A DNA stretch of 64,000 nucleotides, from the NCBI GenBank assembly GCA_018105865.1, contig CM030835.1:1674316-1738315 (forward strand), given 5' to 3'. The position numbers were made by a program, and so were the translations under genes. Below the pieces are notes generated by a model, which was not told the DNA's origin, made no database searches, and saw nothing but the letters and a program-made list of their open reading frames with translations. Every line of letters begins with the position of its first letter. Positions within the stretch are counted from its first letter, which is position 1. Below are positions 1-11,472 of this stretch, piece after piece. The stretch comes from Metaphire vulgaris. Its lineage: Eukaryota > Annelida > Clitellata > Crassiclitellata > Megascolecidae.

Positions 1-1189
1 GTTTTCCAGTAGTAGTCCTGCTATAGGGTATGCAAAGAGTAGTAGACTTAGACATGGCACTTAACTTCAGTTGACGGTCTAGTTTTTGACATGTCGGATG
101 ATGTAGCCCTAACATACAAGTGACAGTCTAACATAGGCAACCCTCCTTAATGCATTACTCGGGCTAGAAAGTAGGCGGGGTGTATACCGGGTATGTATGG
201 ATAAGACGCGCCCTACGATAACTTGGTCGTTCTAGAGATTTGGTACGTAATACGCTGCTTTCTTATGCAGCCAATTTTAACATTTATTTCAACATAGCAA
301 ATATCACAAATCCGAATCGATTAATCGCTTACTATAATCAATCTTAAATCGAAATTTAAAGCAGTCCTCCTCTATACAGCATGAGTGTATGTAAACAGAA
401 AACCGGAACTCCTTGTGCGCGCAAGGCATTATGGGTACCCGTGATCATAGACTTTAATAATGTATTATAATAAATCTATGCCCGTGATAAACTGAATACA
501 AAGGGCAATTATGCAACCCGGCATATCTCGGGATCCGCGATATATGATTGGAAACATGAAAGTAATTTGTTAGACATATAAATAGGGGCTTTCCAGAATT
601 ATCTTGGGATCTGCCGTAAAGGGGTTGACTATAATGCTTGTTCATTTATAACATTGTATGGTGATGGTGGAGGTGGAGGAGGCGGTGGTGGTAAAGAATT
701 GTATCTGTACAATGCGATAATGGGTATCGCTTTTTCGGTAAGTTTTGATTGTGATGCCGAAGTTAAATAGTTGCTATCTGCCCCGTGAAACGAATTCTAT
801 TTTAGGAACCAGCATGCAAGCTTTTACCAGCAGAATGGCTCATCAGTTGGAGCAACTTATTCAGTTAGTGAAGTATTTCTTGCAGTTTTTCTGAAGCAGA
901 ACAATGGATCAGCATGAGACGTTTTTCACTGAAATTTTCAGCCATAGTTGAATGCATGAATGACATGAATTGGCAAATTTAACAGCGTAACAGTTGAAAT
1001 ATTCAGACTCACTCTGCCATTCTGTTAACATTTTCCTATCGCTCTTAGATCTTGTATTTCCCTTTAGATTGCTCCTCACGGATATTTCTACGATTGTGAA
1101 TTTGAAGGGGGTGTCGACCTCAACAGCAGGGTGTTCGGAGCTAATTAGTATGAATTTTGTATGCATACCATTGTCACATTACCAAATTT

Positions 1190-1252
1190 TGGGGGTGTCG
1201 ACCTCAAATTGGGGTGTTAAGCGGTGTAAAAATATCCCTGTTGCTCCTCCAC
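1190..1252 (+). repeat. Dispersed repeat with GGGGGTGTCGACCTCAA core
   Basis: The core GTGTCGACCTCAAATTGGGG followed by a stretch ending in GTAAAAATATCCCTG recurs at 8975-9035 on the same strand and at about 7228-7345 on the opposite strand. A partial core also sits at 1108-1125. All copies lie in or beside introns of the same channel gene. Class unknown. Confidence 0.6.
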
Positions 1253-1255
1253 CAG

Positions 1256-1395
1256 TCTTACTGACTTTTTGGCTTGACCTGGCTCTAATTCAAATTGGAT
1301 TTGGTGTGCCATTGGCTGATGTATTAGGCATTATGATAGTGGCACCATAGAAGTTGATGGATTGATTGATTGGTTGGTTGATTGATTGATTGATT
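1256..1395 (+). repeat. Retroelement-like 3' tail ending in (ATTG)n
   Basis: The stretch with TTGACCTGGCTCTAATTCAA, then GGCATTATGATAGTGGCACC, then ATTG repeats, is repeated in similar form at 20870-20985 and 50075-50178. A conserved 3' segment that ends in a short microsatellite is typical of non-LTR element tails (inference). No coding sequence is attached to it here. Confidence 0.55.
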
Positions 1396-1406
1396 TTGTC
1401 TCACAG

Positions 1407-4400
1407 GGGTCGGTTATTATTTGCAGGTGTGACTACGGACAACAGCCTTGCAACGTCACTGATTTCTTGTCTGAGTTCACCGACTTGGGTCAATGCTACA
1501 CTTTCAACTACAATCCAGACGACTTTCAAAAGCATTCACAACGGGGTAACCAGTCTCTCTTCTAATGTAGTCTATGCAGTGCACTGTAATGAGATAAGAC
1601 ATTACTGTGGCGCCACCTCTGAATGAGCTCATAAATCATTGTCCTTTGATTACTTTGAACAGGAAAATTTAGTTGTAATGTTGTGGAATCAGTAAATGTA
1701 TGATGACTTTGCATTTGTTTCACAATTTCTCTGTAAAGGAGCCATTTTTAAAAATTCAGGCTGAGCATAAACATTAATGAGTACTTTTGTATTACATTAC
1801 ACTATTGTAATATATTGGAATACGCAGGTGCGGAGTCGGGAGTGAGACTTATCTTGAATGTTGAACAGTACGAACACGTAAAGGATTACGTTTCGGGAGT
1901 TGGCGTAAAGGTATGTTTACATTTGAGAGGCGTATAGGTGTGTTTACATTTGAGAAATGTTTGTCGTTTGTCTTAACATTCCACGGTCATATCCTTTGTA
2001 AAGCGCCGTTGTCTTTGGCTCTGCTATGCTTACAGCGCTATATAAGTAGTCCAGTATACGTGCATACATACATTTGGCATTTCTTTCTTGTTTATTGTTA
2101 AAATTGCATTAAGATATTGTGAAGTTGTTTGTTCTTGGCTGGTTTTCTTGCCAAGTCCTTAAATTTGCCTGGTAATCTGTTGTATCTGCACAACACGTTG
2201 TTTGCATCCAGATACATCTTCACGACCAGGCCGATATAGCAAGCATGAGGGGATCTCGGTATAGCTGCAATGCCTGGAGTGCACAACCTGGCCACCATTA
2301 GTTATACCAACGTATGTACTTCATTCTAAATCTGATTCATGTGTATTTACTCTTAGTTGATGGCATGCATGTCTTTTCATTGCTACTCCATTCTAAATCT
2401 GATTCATGTGTATTTACTCTTAGTTGATGGCATGCATGTCTTTTCATTGCTATGGAATTCACTCACTCAGGTTATTAGAACTTTATCTCCTATTAAGACA
2501 CATTCCATTCCTTCAGAGCCCAAACAAACTCACAACTGGCCCTTGTCAAGGTTTCTCACTTTGCCCAACTGAATGCACCATGCATCCAGCCATATATGGA
2601 CCCTTGTTTGACGACTTTAGATGGTTTAACTACCACATTAGAACTGGTGCAATTTGATTAACATTATTATAAATCCTAAGTATTGTATTATATTTTTTAA
2701 AACTACGATAATTTTAAAATATCGGTATGAAATTTATGAGGTATTTGGTATAAGAGTATAAAAATTAGCGATTCTGGTCGTGCTGTGCATTCGTTGCTTC
2801 CGCACTACAGATAGAAAGCCTGCCACCGCCATTTGGCTCTTGCGGGTCCATCGATCTTCCGTAATTCGATTCCGATAATGTTACGGCGACTTACACGAAG
2901 CCGAAAGTGCGAATGGAAAGTAAGACAAAGTTTGTGGAGAATCTTTGCCACTGCAAAGACATCCACATGCCTGGTATGTTGTCGCATTTGACTTTATCTT
3001 GAATAGGCGAATATAATTGAGAAAACCGATAATGCTAGTTTGCAAAACTTTATTATGCTTTGCTTTCACTTAAGAAGTGTTTTTGTGAATATATTTATTT
3101 TCGGTGATGCAAAGGTATTCGATTTTCATTTGAATAGTTTGTTTCTTTATCGAAGTACTGCTTCTGATTTCATTTTTTAAAATTTATAATTTGTCATTTA
3201 CAGGTCCGACTACTGTCTGTACGCTTGCACAGAACATTGATTGCAAGAAATTGGTTGGAGGTAATGGTTTGTACATTTTCACTGAATGTGCAATTGTAAT
3301 TTTCTGCTCAAGTTCTGTTTTTTTGCTGACCGAAGAACGGTATTTAAATTTACCTTTGTGTTTCACGTTATATTTATTTCTACGATTGTCTAATATATGG
3401 CAACATGGTGCATACATCATATTGGAATGCTTTGTTTACGCTGTTTCCTATTTCAGAGACTTCGCTGAACATTTCGAGCTCGGCCGTCTGCCCCACTGCC
3501 TGTAACATGAACTCGTTTACGGTCGGTCTTTCCCAGTCTCAGTTGTCGGGACTCGACATAGATGCGCTGCTGGGAAACGGAACGGAAGATTTACGCCGGC
3601 ATTACGTCCGGGCGCTCGAAGTACGCCACAGAATCGACGAGGAAGTCATGACGACGACGATCAAGGACATGGAGTTGCTCATCAGGCGCCACGACCGCCT
3701 CAAGGACTACATCTATTTCGCCGTTCTCGACCGTGGAACTTCTATTTCTAGGCACATCGAGATGGCTCTGAAAAGCATTTCGCGCCTCGTCCTCCACGAC
3801 GTCGTCCGCGGCGGCGGCCTGCTCCTTGCCGATTTCGAAACTGCGTACCTCGTGAACGTGAAGCCGAGAGAGAGCTATCTTGCGCAGAGCTCGACATCGT
3901 TGCATGCCGCCCTCTCGCTTTCGAAAGACCTGTTCAAGGATTGTCAGGACGGCGTGAACTCGACTTGGTACGCGCAGACTTTTCGCGTCGCTGTCTCTAA
4001 ACTCGCAGAGTTCCTTCGAGTTCTCTCTGTGCACGTTCACAGCACCGATACCACTGGCAAATACCTACCGAAGATTTTTACCCATCCGTCTTGTCAACTG
4101 TGTCGGAACTCGATGATGGGATCGATCCCGAATCTTACGCTGCTCTTTGAGAATTTTACCGGATCCGAAAACGAAACGGTCTGCGGACCGTTCGACAAGA
4201 TTATCGGTGAGATCGACAGCATGCTGATGCTTCTGTCCAACTTTTCGCTCTGCTACTCCAAATACGGCAACTTTCTGACGGAGTTTCGACGTTGGCTAGA
4301 TTCCCTGACCTTCGACTTCAAAGAGTTCAGCAATTCCGTCAATTCCGAGCAGGTGCTCAATCTTTTCATGCACTTCGATGATTGGCTTACGACGCTGAAC

Positions 4401-7400
4401 AGAAACTACTCGCAGAATTCGATTTCGAAGCTTCTGCTCGCCGAGCGACTGCTCAGCGAAACGAGTGTCGAGATGTCGCAGAGCATCGACGCCGTCATCC
4501 AGGACATCAGCCAACAGATCGTCGTTCCGCTGCAGAACAAAATCACGGCCACCGAAGAGGCTATTGTCTCGATGTACGTCTCTTTTCTGACGTATTTGGT
4601 GAAATTGGCAAACTATACGCTGAACGGTGAGGTTGAACGATATGCGAGATCCCTGAAGTTTTGGAGAAAGCGTAAGCCGGACCTAGAAGTGCTGGAGGTA
4701 AGCAAAAATTTTTACGTTCACTTTCATTTCTGGTTTAGAGCACTTTACATTTCAGGAAAATTCTGCACTGAACTTTGACTTTATTTCAACTATCTTTACA
4801 CTCGTGATACAGTCGGACTTCGTTATAACGCACTATGCGGTCTGTAAAATTTAGTGCGTCATAGTCAAGGTATGTTGTATCCAATACCTAAGAATAGGCA
4901 GCTGCTTTTGAAAATGCTATATAAAATCATGAGATACTTACTTACTTGCGTGGTGGGTACGACAGTTAATTATGTGAATTTGGAGACAGAATTTGCACCA
5001 AATAAATAACAGAAATAAAGAGAAGCAGTTCAAGAATCTCTGCTTGATCTTCATCTTTTATATTTGAAACTGTCGAATCTTATTTAAAACAGAGGTCGTT
5101 CACAGAATTAAGATCATTTCCTATCTCGGTTTAGTTTGCGAAAAAAAACGTTTTGCCAAGCATTCAAAAACTTGATGCACCGATGTTTTCGCTTGTCTTG
5201 CGTCAAAGGTGGTAAAGTTCGAGCTCTCTGAGACCGAGACGTGGCAGGTGTGGCCACCGGAAAAGTCGATGGAAGCATTTGTGGTCGACAGCGCCAAAGA
5301 CCGGTTGACCCTGGTGAGTGTGGTGTACTTCAGCCAGCTGGGTCGTCAGTTGTTATCCTTTCTGTCGAACATGAAGTCCTTCCAGAATCTTCTGCTGGTC
5401 TCGATGGAAACCATGAAGAGTTCTCTTTTGACTTACAACGATACGACAAAGATCAACGACAAGTTTGTCATGTAAGTTGAAAGCAGTTCTGCCTTGCAAA
5501 ATCCATTTCGTAGACTTATTCACAGAAAGATAAGTAAGTAAGTAAAATCTCGTGGATTTCTAAAGCGCCTTGGAAAGCAGCAAAGCAGTAGCTGCTTATT
5601 CATAGGCGCTCAATCTTTCTTAAAATAGCTATGGGAAAGGTATATGTGAAAGATGTGCTTAACCAGACTTTGAATCTTGAACTTTGAATCGGGCTGACTG
5701 GCTGACTTCCTGGCTGGCTGTTTATACGCAGGCGATGTTTAATATCCGTATTGATAAATTTATTGAAAAAGTAATAGAATTATGGATTAAATAGAATAAC
5801 AAACAATAGAATTATGGATTGAATAGAATAACAAACAATAGAATTATGGATTGAATTTTTTCCTGAATGAATTCTGTATTAGTTTTTGTCAAATATGAAT
5901 GTTGATATTTATATTCCGAATAGTTACTGGATGTGATGCCGCTTGTACGACTTGTACGGCACTAATTTTTTCGGACATACTAAATTTACTTGCTACTAAA
6001 GGCATTGCTAAATGGTCATCACTACACAACAGGCAACATACTTTTGCATTTCAGACGTCTTGCATTTACTAAATGCTGATGTGTGTTTTTGCCAACCTGT
6101 TCTCCAGTGGCATAGGCAGGATTCCAGAATGGGGCACATGGACATTTTGTGGGTAAAAGAGTGATGACCAGCAAAAACCCGTCCTGTCAAGCCTGTCAAG
6201 TGCTTTCAGCTTTTGTTCAATCTTCCTCAATTTCATATCACTAGCTACCTCCCCACCCCCAAATACTCACTGGATTTACACATGCTTTCCATGACTGGTC
6301 CTGCCGTTCCAAATAGGCAGCCCACCCCCACCCTACCCCCCTCACCACCGTGGCTATGCAAATGCTGTTCTTCCATGCTTCTATGATTAGTACTTCTTTT
6401 AAATTGCATTTTCTTTGTAAAGGCAAAACTTTCTGATGTTGGACGTTTACTACGGTGAGATGAAGTACGAGCACATATCTCAGTCAGAAGCATACACGTG
6501 GACCAACTTCTTTAGTAAGTCAGAACTTACTTTACAGTCATTTCTGATTTCCGATTTGTAACTGGTAACTATACTGCCATTGTAACCTCTCTCTACTGTT
6601 AAAGCAATTAAAATGTTGAAATTAAACACAACTTGGTGTTTAAACGGATATGGGTATACATGATAATGATGATGACCCTTTGGATAAAATGATCCTTAGG
6701 ATAAAATGACCTTTGCATAAAATGACCTTTGGTTAAAATGACCCTTTGGTTAAAATGACCCTTTGGTTAAAATGACCCTTTGGTTAAAATGAGACCTTCT
6801 TGGTAAAATGACTGTCTGGATAAAATGACCCTTTGGTTAAAATGACCCTCTGGGTAAAATGGCCCTGCCTTACTGACCCCACCTTTTGGCTACAGCTATT
6901 TAAAATTTAGACTAAGTGCTATATGAATTCATGAGATTTTACTTACTTAATTACATTTATATGCACTTGTGATTTAATGTGCTTAAAAAGGAGGGCAGGA
7001 TAATTTTTATATTTAATCATGCGTTAATCGCGGTTTAGCGCACGTGTTGTATCGCATGGGACGTGCAGAACTAAGTAGGGGCCTGCTTATAGCCTCGTAA
7101 TTTATTTTACTTAAATGCAAAAGTATTCAAATTAAGCAGGAATTCAAGAAATCTGACTTTATGTACACATTCCAGTTTGTTTACATTTTTGGCATTGGCA
7201 ACAGGGAAGCCCTCTTCTTGCTAGCCAGGGATATTTTTATACCCCCCCCTAACACCCCCAACACCCCCAATTTGAGGTCGACACCCCAAAATTTGATAAT
7301 GCGGCAATGGTATGAATACTAATTAGCTCAGAACGCCCCCAAATGGAGAAGGACACCCCGACAACTTTTTTCTCGAATGACCTTTTTTTGCTTGTCAGAG

Positions 7401-8277
7401 GTTTTTGAGACTTTTTAAGGTCGTTTTTGGGACTTGATAACATTTTTTTTGCTTGTCAGCCTTTTTCGAGCAGACACTTAAAAATTCCGACAACCCCCCA
7501 GATTTCCGCCCCACCCCAATTTCAAAATCCTAGAAATAACAGTGTTGCTAGCAGTGTTGCAAGCCACAGAAAATAGTCACTCCTCCCAGGACTGACTCGG
7601 ACATTTCACGGTCACAATCACAGCACTATGAAAGCATTACTGTCGGTTTTATTTGTACTGGTAAATTAAATGTACTAGTTCTAGACAGTGGCGTAGCCAG
7701 GATTTCCGGAAAGGGGGTTTTGACTTTTGACCGTAACAAACTTTCGATCTTGACAAGCAAAAAAGGTCATCCTATGTATCTATCATGTCTTTTCTCCTAA
7801 AATTTTTCCTTTTCAGATGCTGACAAGCAAAAAGACGTCGTCACGCCTATGGCACTTAAAAAATTTTGGTCAGCAGCCCCAAGGGAGGTTTGACCCTCAA
7901 AACCATGTCCAAAAATTAAAAATGCATGGAAACATTAAACAAATTTTTTGTCGGCGCCCAAGGGGGGGTTATCCTCCAACCCCTCCCCCTCTTGGCTACG
8001 CCACTGGTTCTAGACAGTCAACAAAATGACGTCAGCTAGAGCGTATTTTATTTTTAATTTAAAGTCGAGATTTAGAGTCTTGTAGCAGGTTGCAAACCGA
8101 AAAGTATAATAAGTCATTAATAATAATTCTAAGTCATATAATAATAAATCAAAGTAATATAAATAATAAGTCAATAATAATACTTGTTCACCAGATCATT
8201 GCAGTTATTAGTTGAGTGTTGATTGTACATCGCTTTTGGTTTTGGCGATGGCCATGTTCGGCGCTTCATAAATAGTC

Positions 8278-8317
<40 letters not shown>

Positions 8318-8769
8318 TCAGTCGTTGAACGATAATGTAAACGCTCAAACATCAATAATGTCTAATGTCGTTGACTGTTTAATCAATGACAATTTTGTAG
8401 CAGTGTTGACACCAATGGTGCAATTTCAGTTAGTTGAAAATTTGATAATTCTATAATTGATGAGACAAAATTTGCGTTAAAATTGTTAAGGGCGTTAATA
8501 TTTTATCGCAATTAATTCATTAACGTGTTAATTTGACAGACCTAATTTTCAGTGGTTTGTGCTATTCATATATTATTGTTTGTTGTTGTACAGGCGATCT
8601 TGGCAGCTATTTTGGTTTGCTCATGGGCTGCAGTTTGTTGACGATGATTGAGGTTCTTGATCTTGTCATTTATTATTCGATCGTGAAGCTGATCGAAAGA
8701 TACCAGGCCCCTCCACGACGGAGAGAAGTCATCGAAATCGACCACCATGTCAACTTGACACCCATGTAG
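1407..8769 (+). CDS. DEG/ENaC/ASIC-family cation channel subunit with a giant extracellular insertion (5' end missing)
   Basis: Amiloride-sensitive/acid-sensing channel family; trimeric plasma-membrane Na+ channel. Exons read: 1407-1545 (CNVTDF...LGQCYTFN palm/finger motif), 1828-1910 (ends GVGVK), 2212 to about 2300 (IHLHDQADI...PGHH), about 2769/2811-2973 (IESLPPPFGSCG and CHCKDIHMPG), 3204-3260, 3457-4697, 5209-5471, 6423-6514 (NFLMLDVYYGEMKYE strand before TM2), 8594-8769 (TM2 with GLLMGCSLLTMIEVLD, a GxS selectivity-filter-type motif, then a short cytoplasmic tail ending in TAG). Splice phases agree at every junction except 2300/2811, which I could not resolve. Between CPTAC (about 3500) and NFLMLD there are about 485 residues, against roughly 50 in ASICs. 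The insertion holds many N-x-S/T sequons and is read as extracellular. Odd: an in-frame TAA at 2862-2864 and two consensus cysteines replaced (V and S) in the same exon. Family assignment is firm; functionality is not. Confidence 0.88.
2322..2453. repeat. 67-bp tandem duplication
   Basis: Two nearly identical copies, starting at 2322 and 2389, of a unit beginning CATTCTAAATCTGATTCATG and ending TTTTCATTGCTA. They lie in an intron of the channel gene, just after the exon whose 3' junction is unclear. Confidence 0.85.
5525..5640 (+). repeat. Dispersed repeat (AAAATCTCGTGGATTTCTA family)
   Basis: TAAGTAAGTAAG leads into AAAATCTCGTGGATTTCTA and GTAGCTGCTTATTC, ending TCTTAAAATAGCTATGG. A second copy lies at 46360-46445 with the same order of blocks, and short reversed pieces occur near 4880-4945 and 58490-58530. 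No coding capacity seen; probably a SINE or other short element. Confidence 0.55.
6670..6866 (+). repeat. 17-bp minisatellite (TTTGGTTAAAATGACCC)n
   Basis: About eleven tandem copies of a 17-bp unit TTTGGTTAAAATGACCC, several exact in the middle and more diverged at both ends. It lies in the last intron of the channel gene. Confidence 0.9.
7228..7345 (-). repeat. Dispersed repeat, reverse copy of the GTCGACCTCAA family
   Basis: CAGGGATATTTTTATACCCC followed by CCCCAATTTGAGGTCGACAC is the reverse complement of the repeats at 1190-1252 and 8975-9035. The neighbouring sequence to 7515 is also C-rich and probably belongs to the same element. Confidence 0.55.
7686..8006. mobile_element. hAT-type MITE with 8-bp target-site duplication
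   Basis: Terminal inverted repeats CAGTGGCGTAGCCAGG on the left and its complement TTGGCTACGCCACTG on the right bound 321 bp with no coding capacity. The flanks GTTCTAGA at 7678-7685 and 8007-8014 are identical, an 8-bp target-site duplication. An 8-bp duplication together with CAGTGG termini fits non-autonomous hAT elements. It sits in the last intron of the channel gene. Confidence 0.85.
8281..8317. repeat. (AAT)n microsatellite
   Basis: About twelve perfect AAT units in the last intron of the channel gene. The region 8110-8200 just upstream is also built of AATAAT and AAGTCAT blocks. Confidence 0.95.
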
Positions 8770-10900
8770 AGAACATTGCAATGTTACCCCAGCCACGGTA
8801 ACCATCTGGATGTTATGACTCTTCGTGACTGACTCCACTCTTTTGGTCACAGCTATTTTAAAAGCGCCTGAGAATAAACAAGCTGCTACTACGGTACATG
8901 GGCTTCTCGGGTGTGGGTGAGGGGGTGCAGGAGGTGCAACTGCACCCCCTTGGAAATTATAAATTAAACAATTGTTGTCGACCTCAAATTGAGGGGGATG
9001 TTGGGGGTGTTAGGGAGGTGTAAAAATATTCCTGAGTGGATGTTAAGGGAACATTTATATTTTTTGTCTTTCAAACTGAACTTATGCCATGTGTTTTCAT
9101 TCTCATTTTTTATACATTTTAATTTGGCAGAGCACAGCATTCCAAATATTGTGATTAGGTTTAATATTGTATTCTAATTTAACTAATGATGTTGCTGCAT
9201 CATTGTTGAAATGACATGGCTCAATCAGTAATATTGTATCTTATTTTACATTTCCTGTTTTATTGTGGTTTTAATTCATTGTTCAAAATAAGCTGGACAT
9301 TATAACCGATAATTAATTGGACTGATATGATATGGTTATGGTTTGCTTCATTGGCATAAACTTGGATGAAAAAGTGGGGGGGGGGGCTCAAGCCTAGGGG
9401 CCCAGTGTTTATTCGTTTATTCTAGCCACCTAGACATTGGGGGGAGTTTAACATTTTTTGGAGAGAACAGACATTGTGGAGGTCATGCTACTTGCCAAAA
9501 TGTAAAAAAAATTGGGGGAAATTTCAAACTCTGAGGGGAAGTCCCCCCCAGAGAAGGTCTAAAATAAACACTTGGCCTAATATTAGTTTATGCCTATGGT
9601 TAGCTTTTTGTGTAGTTTCCTACTGTGAGCATTTTGGATATACAGTACCATAATGTTGAACATAGTTGAAGAGACACTACAGCTGTAATGATGCCTCCTA
9701 TTTGACTTTTTGTTAGATGGTTTTTGTGTACCCAGATTTGTGTATGCTATATTCCCCATGTTTAATGCCTCATTAAATGTCACTTTTGACTTTATAGGGT
9801 TTTTAGAAATCTCTTCTATGCGAACAAGAGAAAACGTATCAGTGCTTGTAGTCAGATATTTTGTTATTATATGGTGTAAATATAATTTTGTATTTCTATC
9901 AAAGGAAATGTACATTACCCTCGTTTTGTGATCCTTCAGCATGAAAGATATTTGGTTTGTAAATTAGTTGATGGGCAATTACTGTATGCTGATGTTTCCT
10001 GTTGCAATAAATACTGTATGAAGCAGTAACCAGTGTGTTATAACTATTTTCTTGTTCAGGATTGCATTTTACATTTTAATTTTCAATTATGTCTTAAAGT
10101 AGACATTGGCAACAAGGTCTTACGCATATGATTTAATTGCAAATCTTGACAAATATCAAAGAAAAGGGCTCAGTTCATTAAAGATGATTGAATATTTTAT
10201 TAATATATTATGGCCTGCTTAACAATTTTCGTTTTGGAAATTATTTCAAAGAACTTCAATAGACCACTTGTGGCTATTTGATAACTGAGAATGTATTAAG
10301 TTAATTAGCTAGTAGCATACATGCTAATTAATTAATTAATTAAGAAAATGATAGGATATGTCTTGTTCTGAGAAAAAGACAAAGTTTGGCAGAGAAAACA
10401 CAAAAGGGCGACCAAGGACAATGATGATATTATGCAAGAGTGTATGTTCGACCCTACAGCAAACCGTGGTTCTCGCACATGGTAGACCCTACTGAACCAC
10501 AAAACATTATCGTCATATTTATTATTATATGTATCCAGATATTTTACATTTCTGTCGAGGTTGATATCAGTAGATATAGTATTGTATTTAATCCAAAGGA
10601 TATCATTTGGTTGGGACTTTGCAGCTATGGAGGAAATAATTTTTTGAAGAGAAATAATATATCTACTTTTAAATATTAATAACTTTATCTACTTTTATGC
10701 TGTACAGCACTTTAAAAAGTAACACAACAGTTGAACAGTACTTATTCTTAGGCACTTAAGCCTTTCACGCTATCTGAACAATTTGTGCATCATTGGAAAC
10801 AGAGCAAATGCCAAAGTCAAAGGTGCTGTTGACAGCATTAACAAGTCAACAATGAGCACAGAAATAGTTCTTGAAGGTCTGCTCAGGTGCTAGAGTGCAT
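8770..10900. other. Gene-free stretch after the channel gene
   Basis: After the TAG at 8767-8769 the sequence becomes AT-rich with no exon I can support. It includes the GTCGACCTCAA repeat at 8975-9035, an inverted-repeat element at 9391-9580, and near 10440-10510 a reversed copy of the AGTGGTTCAGTAGGG repeat also seen at 17092 and 53610. Confidence 0.6.
9391..9580. mobile_element. Probable MITE with CAGTGTTTATT-type ends
   Basis: The left end AGCCTAGGGGCCCAGTGTTTATT and the right end AATAAACACTTGGCCTAA are inverted relative to one another, around a GGGG-rich and CCCC-rich centre. Related ends (GGCCTGGAGTCTGGATAAAACACTGG) occur near 57540-57675. A target-site duplication could not be recognised. 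Confidence 0.5.
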
Positions 10901-10907
10901 TGTCATG

Positions 10908-11115
10908 TCAAACTCTGTCGATTCAACTGGAGTTGAAACTGGAACGACAATCGGTTGGTGGAGATTGCCATGTCATCTGTTGTCGAACTCTCTGTCGCTT
11001 CAACTGGAGTTGAAACTGAAACGACAATCGGTTGGTGGAGATTGCCATGTCATCTGTTGTCGAACTCTCTGTCGCTTCAACTGGAGTTGAAACTGGAACG
11101 ACAATCGTTTGGTGC
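10908..11115. repeat. 77-bp tandem repeat, about 2.7 copies
   Basis: Unit of about 77 bp containing CAACTGGAGTTGAAACTG and CAATCGGTTGGTGGAG, starting near 10908, 10983 and 11060. The last copy is truncated. CAACTGGAGTTG contains the palindrome AACTCCAGTT on the other strand. Reading frames here are periodic by-products, not genes. Confidence 0.85.
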
Positions 11116-11282
11116 AGATCTGGATAAGCAACACCCGACCAAATTTCAGTAGAGTCAACGAGATGGCGAACCAAATTACGGCAACAGTGAAAACATCCAG
11201 AAGATCCTTCGGAACGCGAGCACACCATACTACAAAGACAAAACAGACCAATGTCAGACACGCAGTCAAATAGTACGAGTGG

Positions 11283-11472
11283 CAGTGGCGGCTCTAGGAT
11301 TTGGCAAGTGGGGGGCCGTTGGGGGAGGCAACTTCTAATCATGGGGGCCAGCTATTTGTTGTTTAATGTATGTAGCATTAAGGATAGGGTCCCAACTAGG
11401 GGGCCACTGGGGGGGCCAGGCTCTCAATAGGGGCACGGGCTCCCCCTGACCCCTCCGGTGGAGCCGCCACTG
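11283..11472 (+). mobile_element. hAT-type MITE with 8-bp target-site duplication
   Basis: Ends CAGTGGCGGCTC and GAGCCGCCACTG are inverted repeats. The flanks ACGAGTGG at 11275-11282 and 11473-11480 are identical. The body is rich in GGGGGCC and holds TTGTTTAATGTATGTAGCAT. A sister copy in reverse orientation with its own 8-bp duplication lies at 35502-35694, and a decayed internal piece near 34180-34280. Confidence 0.88.

Larger units (their letters stand above)
1..1406. other. Stretch without recognised exon
   Basis: I see no convincing exon here. A first transmembrane segment of the downstream channel gene was looked for and not found, so its 5' exons are outside the window or too diverged to recognise. 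The stretch holds a purine-rich GGTGGTGGAGG patch near 660-695 and two pieces of dispersed repeat, annotated separately. Confidence 0.6.

Noticed and set aside
994..1350. 118-codon ORF as the channel's N-terminal/TM1 exon
   Set aside because: No TM1 or family motif; the second half is the dispersed repeat at 1190-1395.
3591..4040. Minus-strand 149-codon ORF opposite the channel insertion exon
   Set aside because: Shadow of the GC-rich plus-strand exon; the plus frame has phase-consistent splice sites and family flanks.
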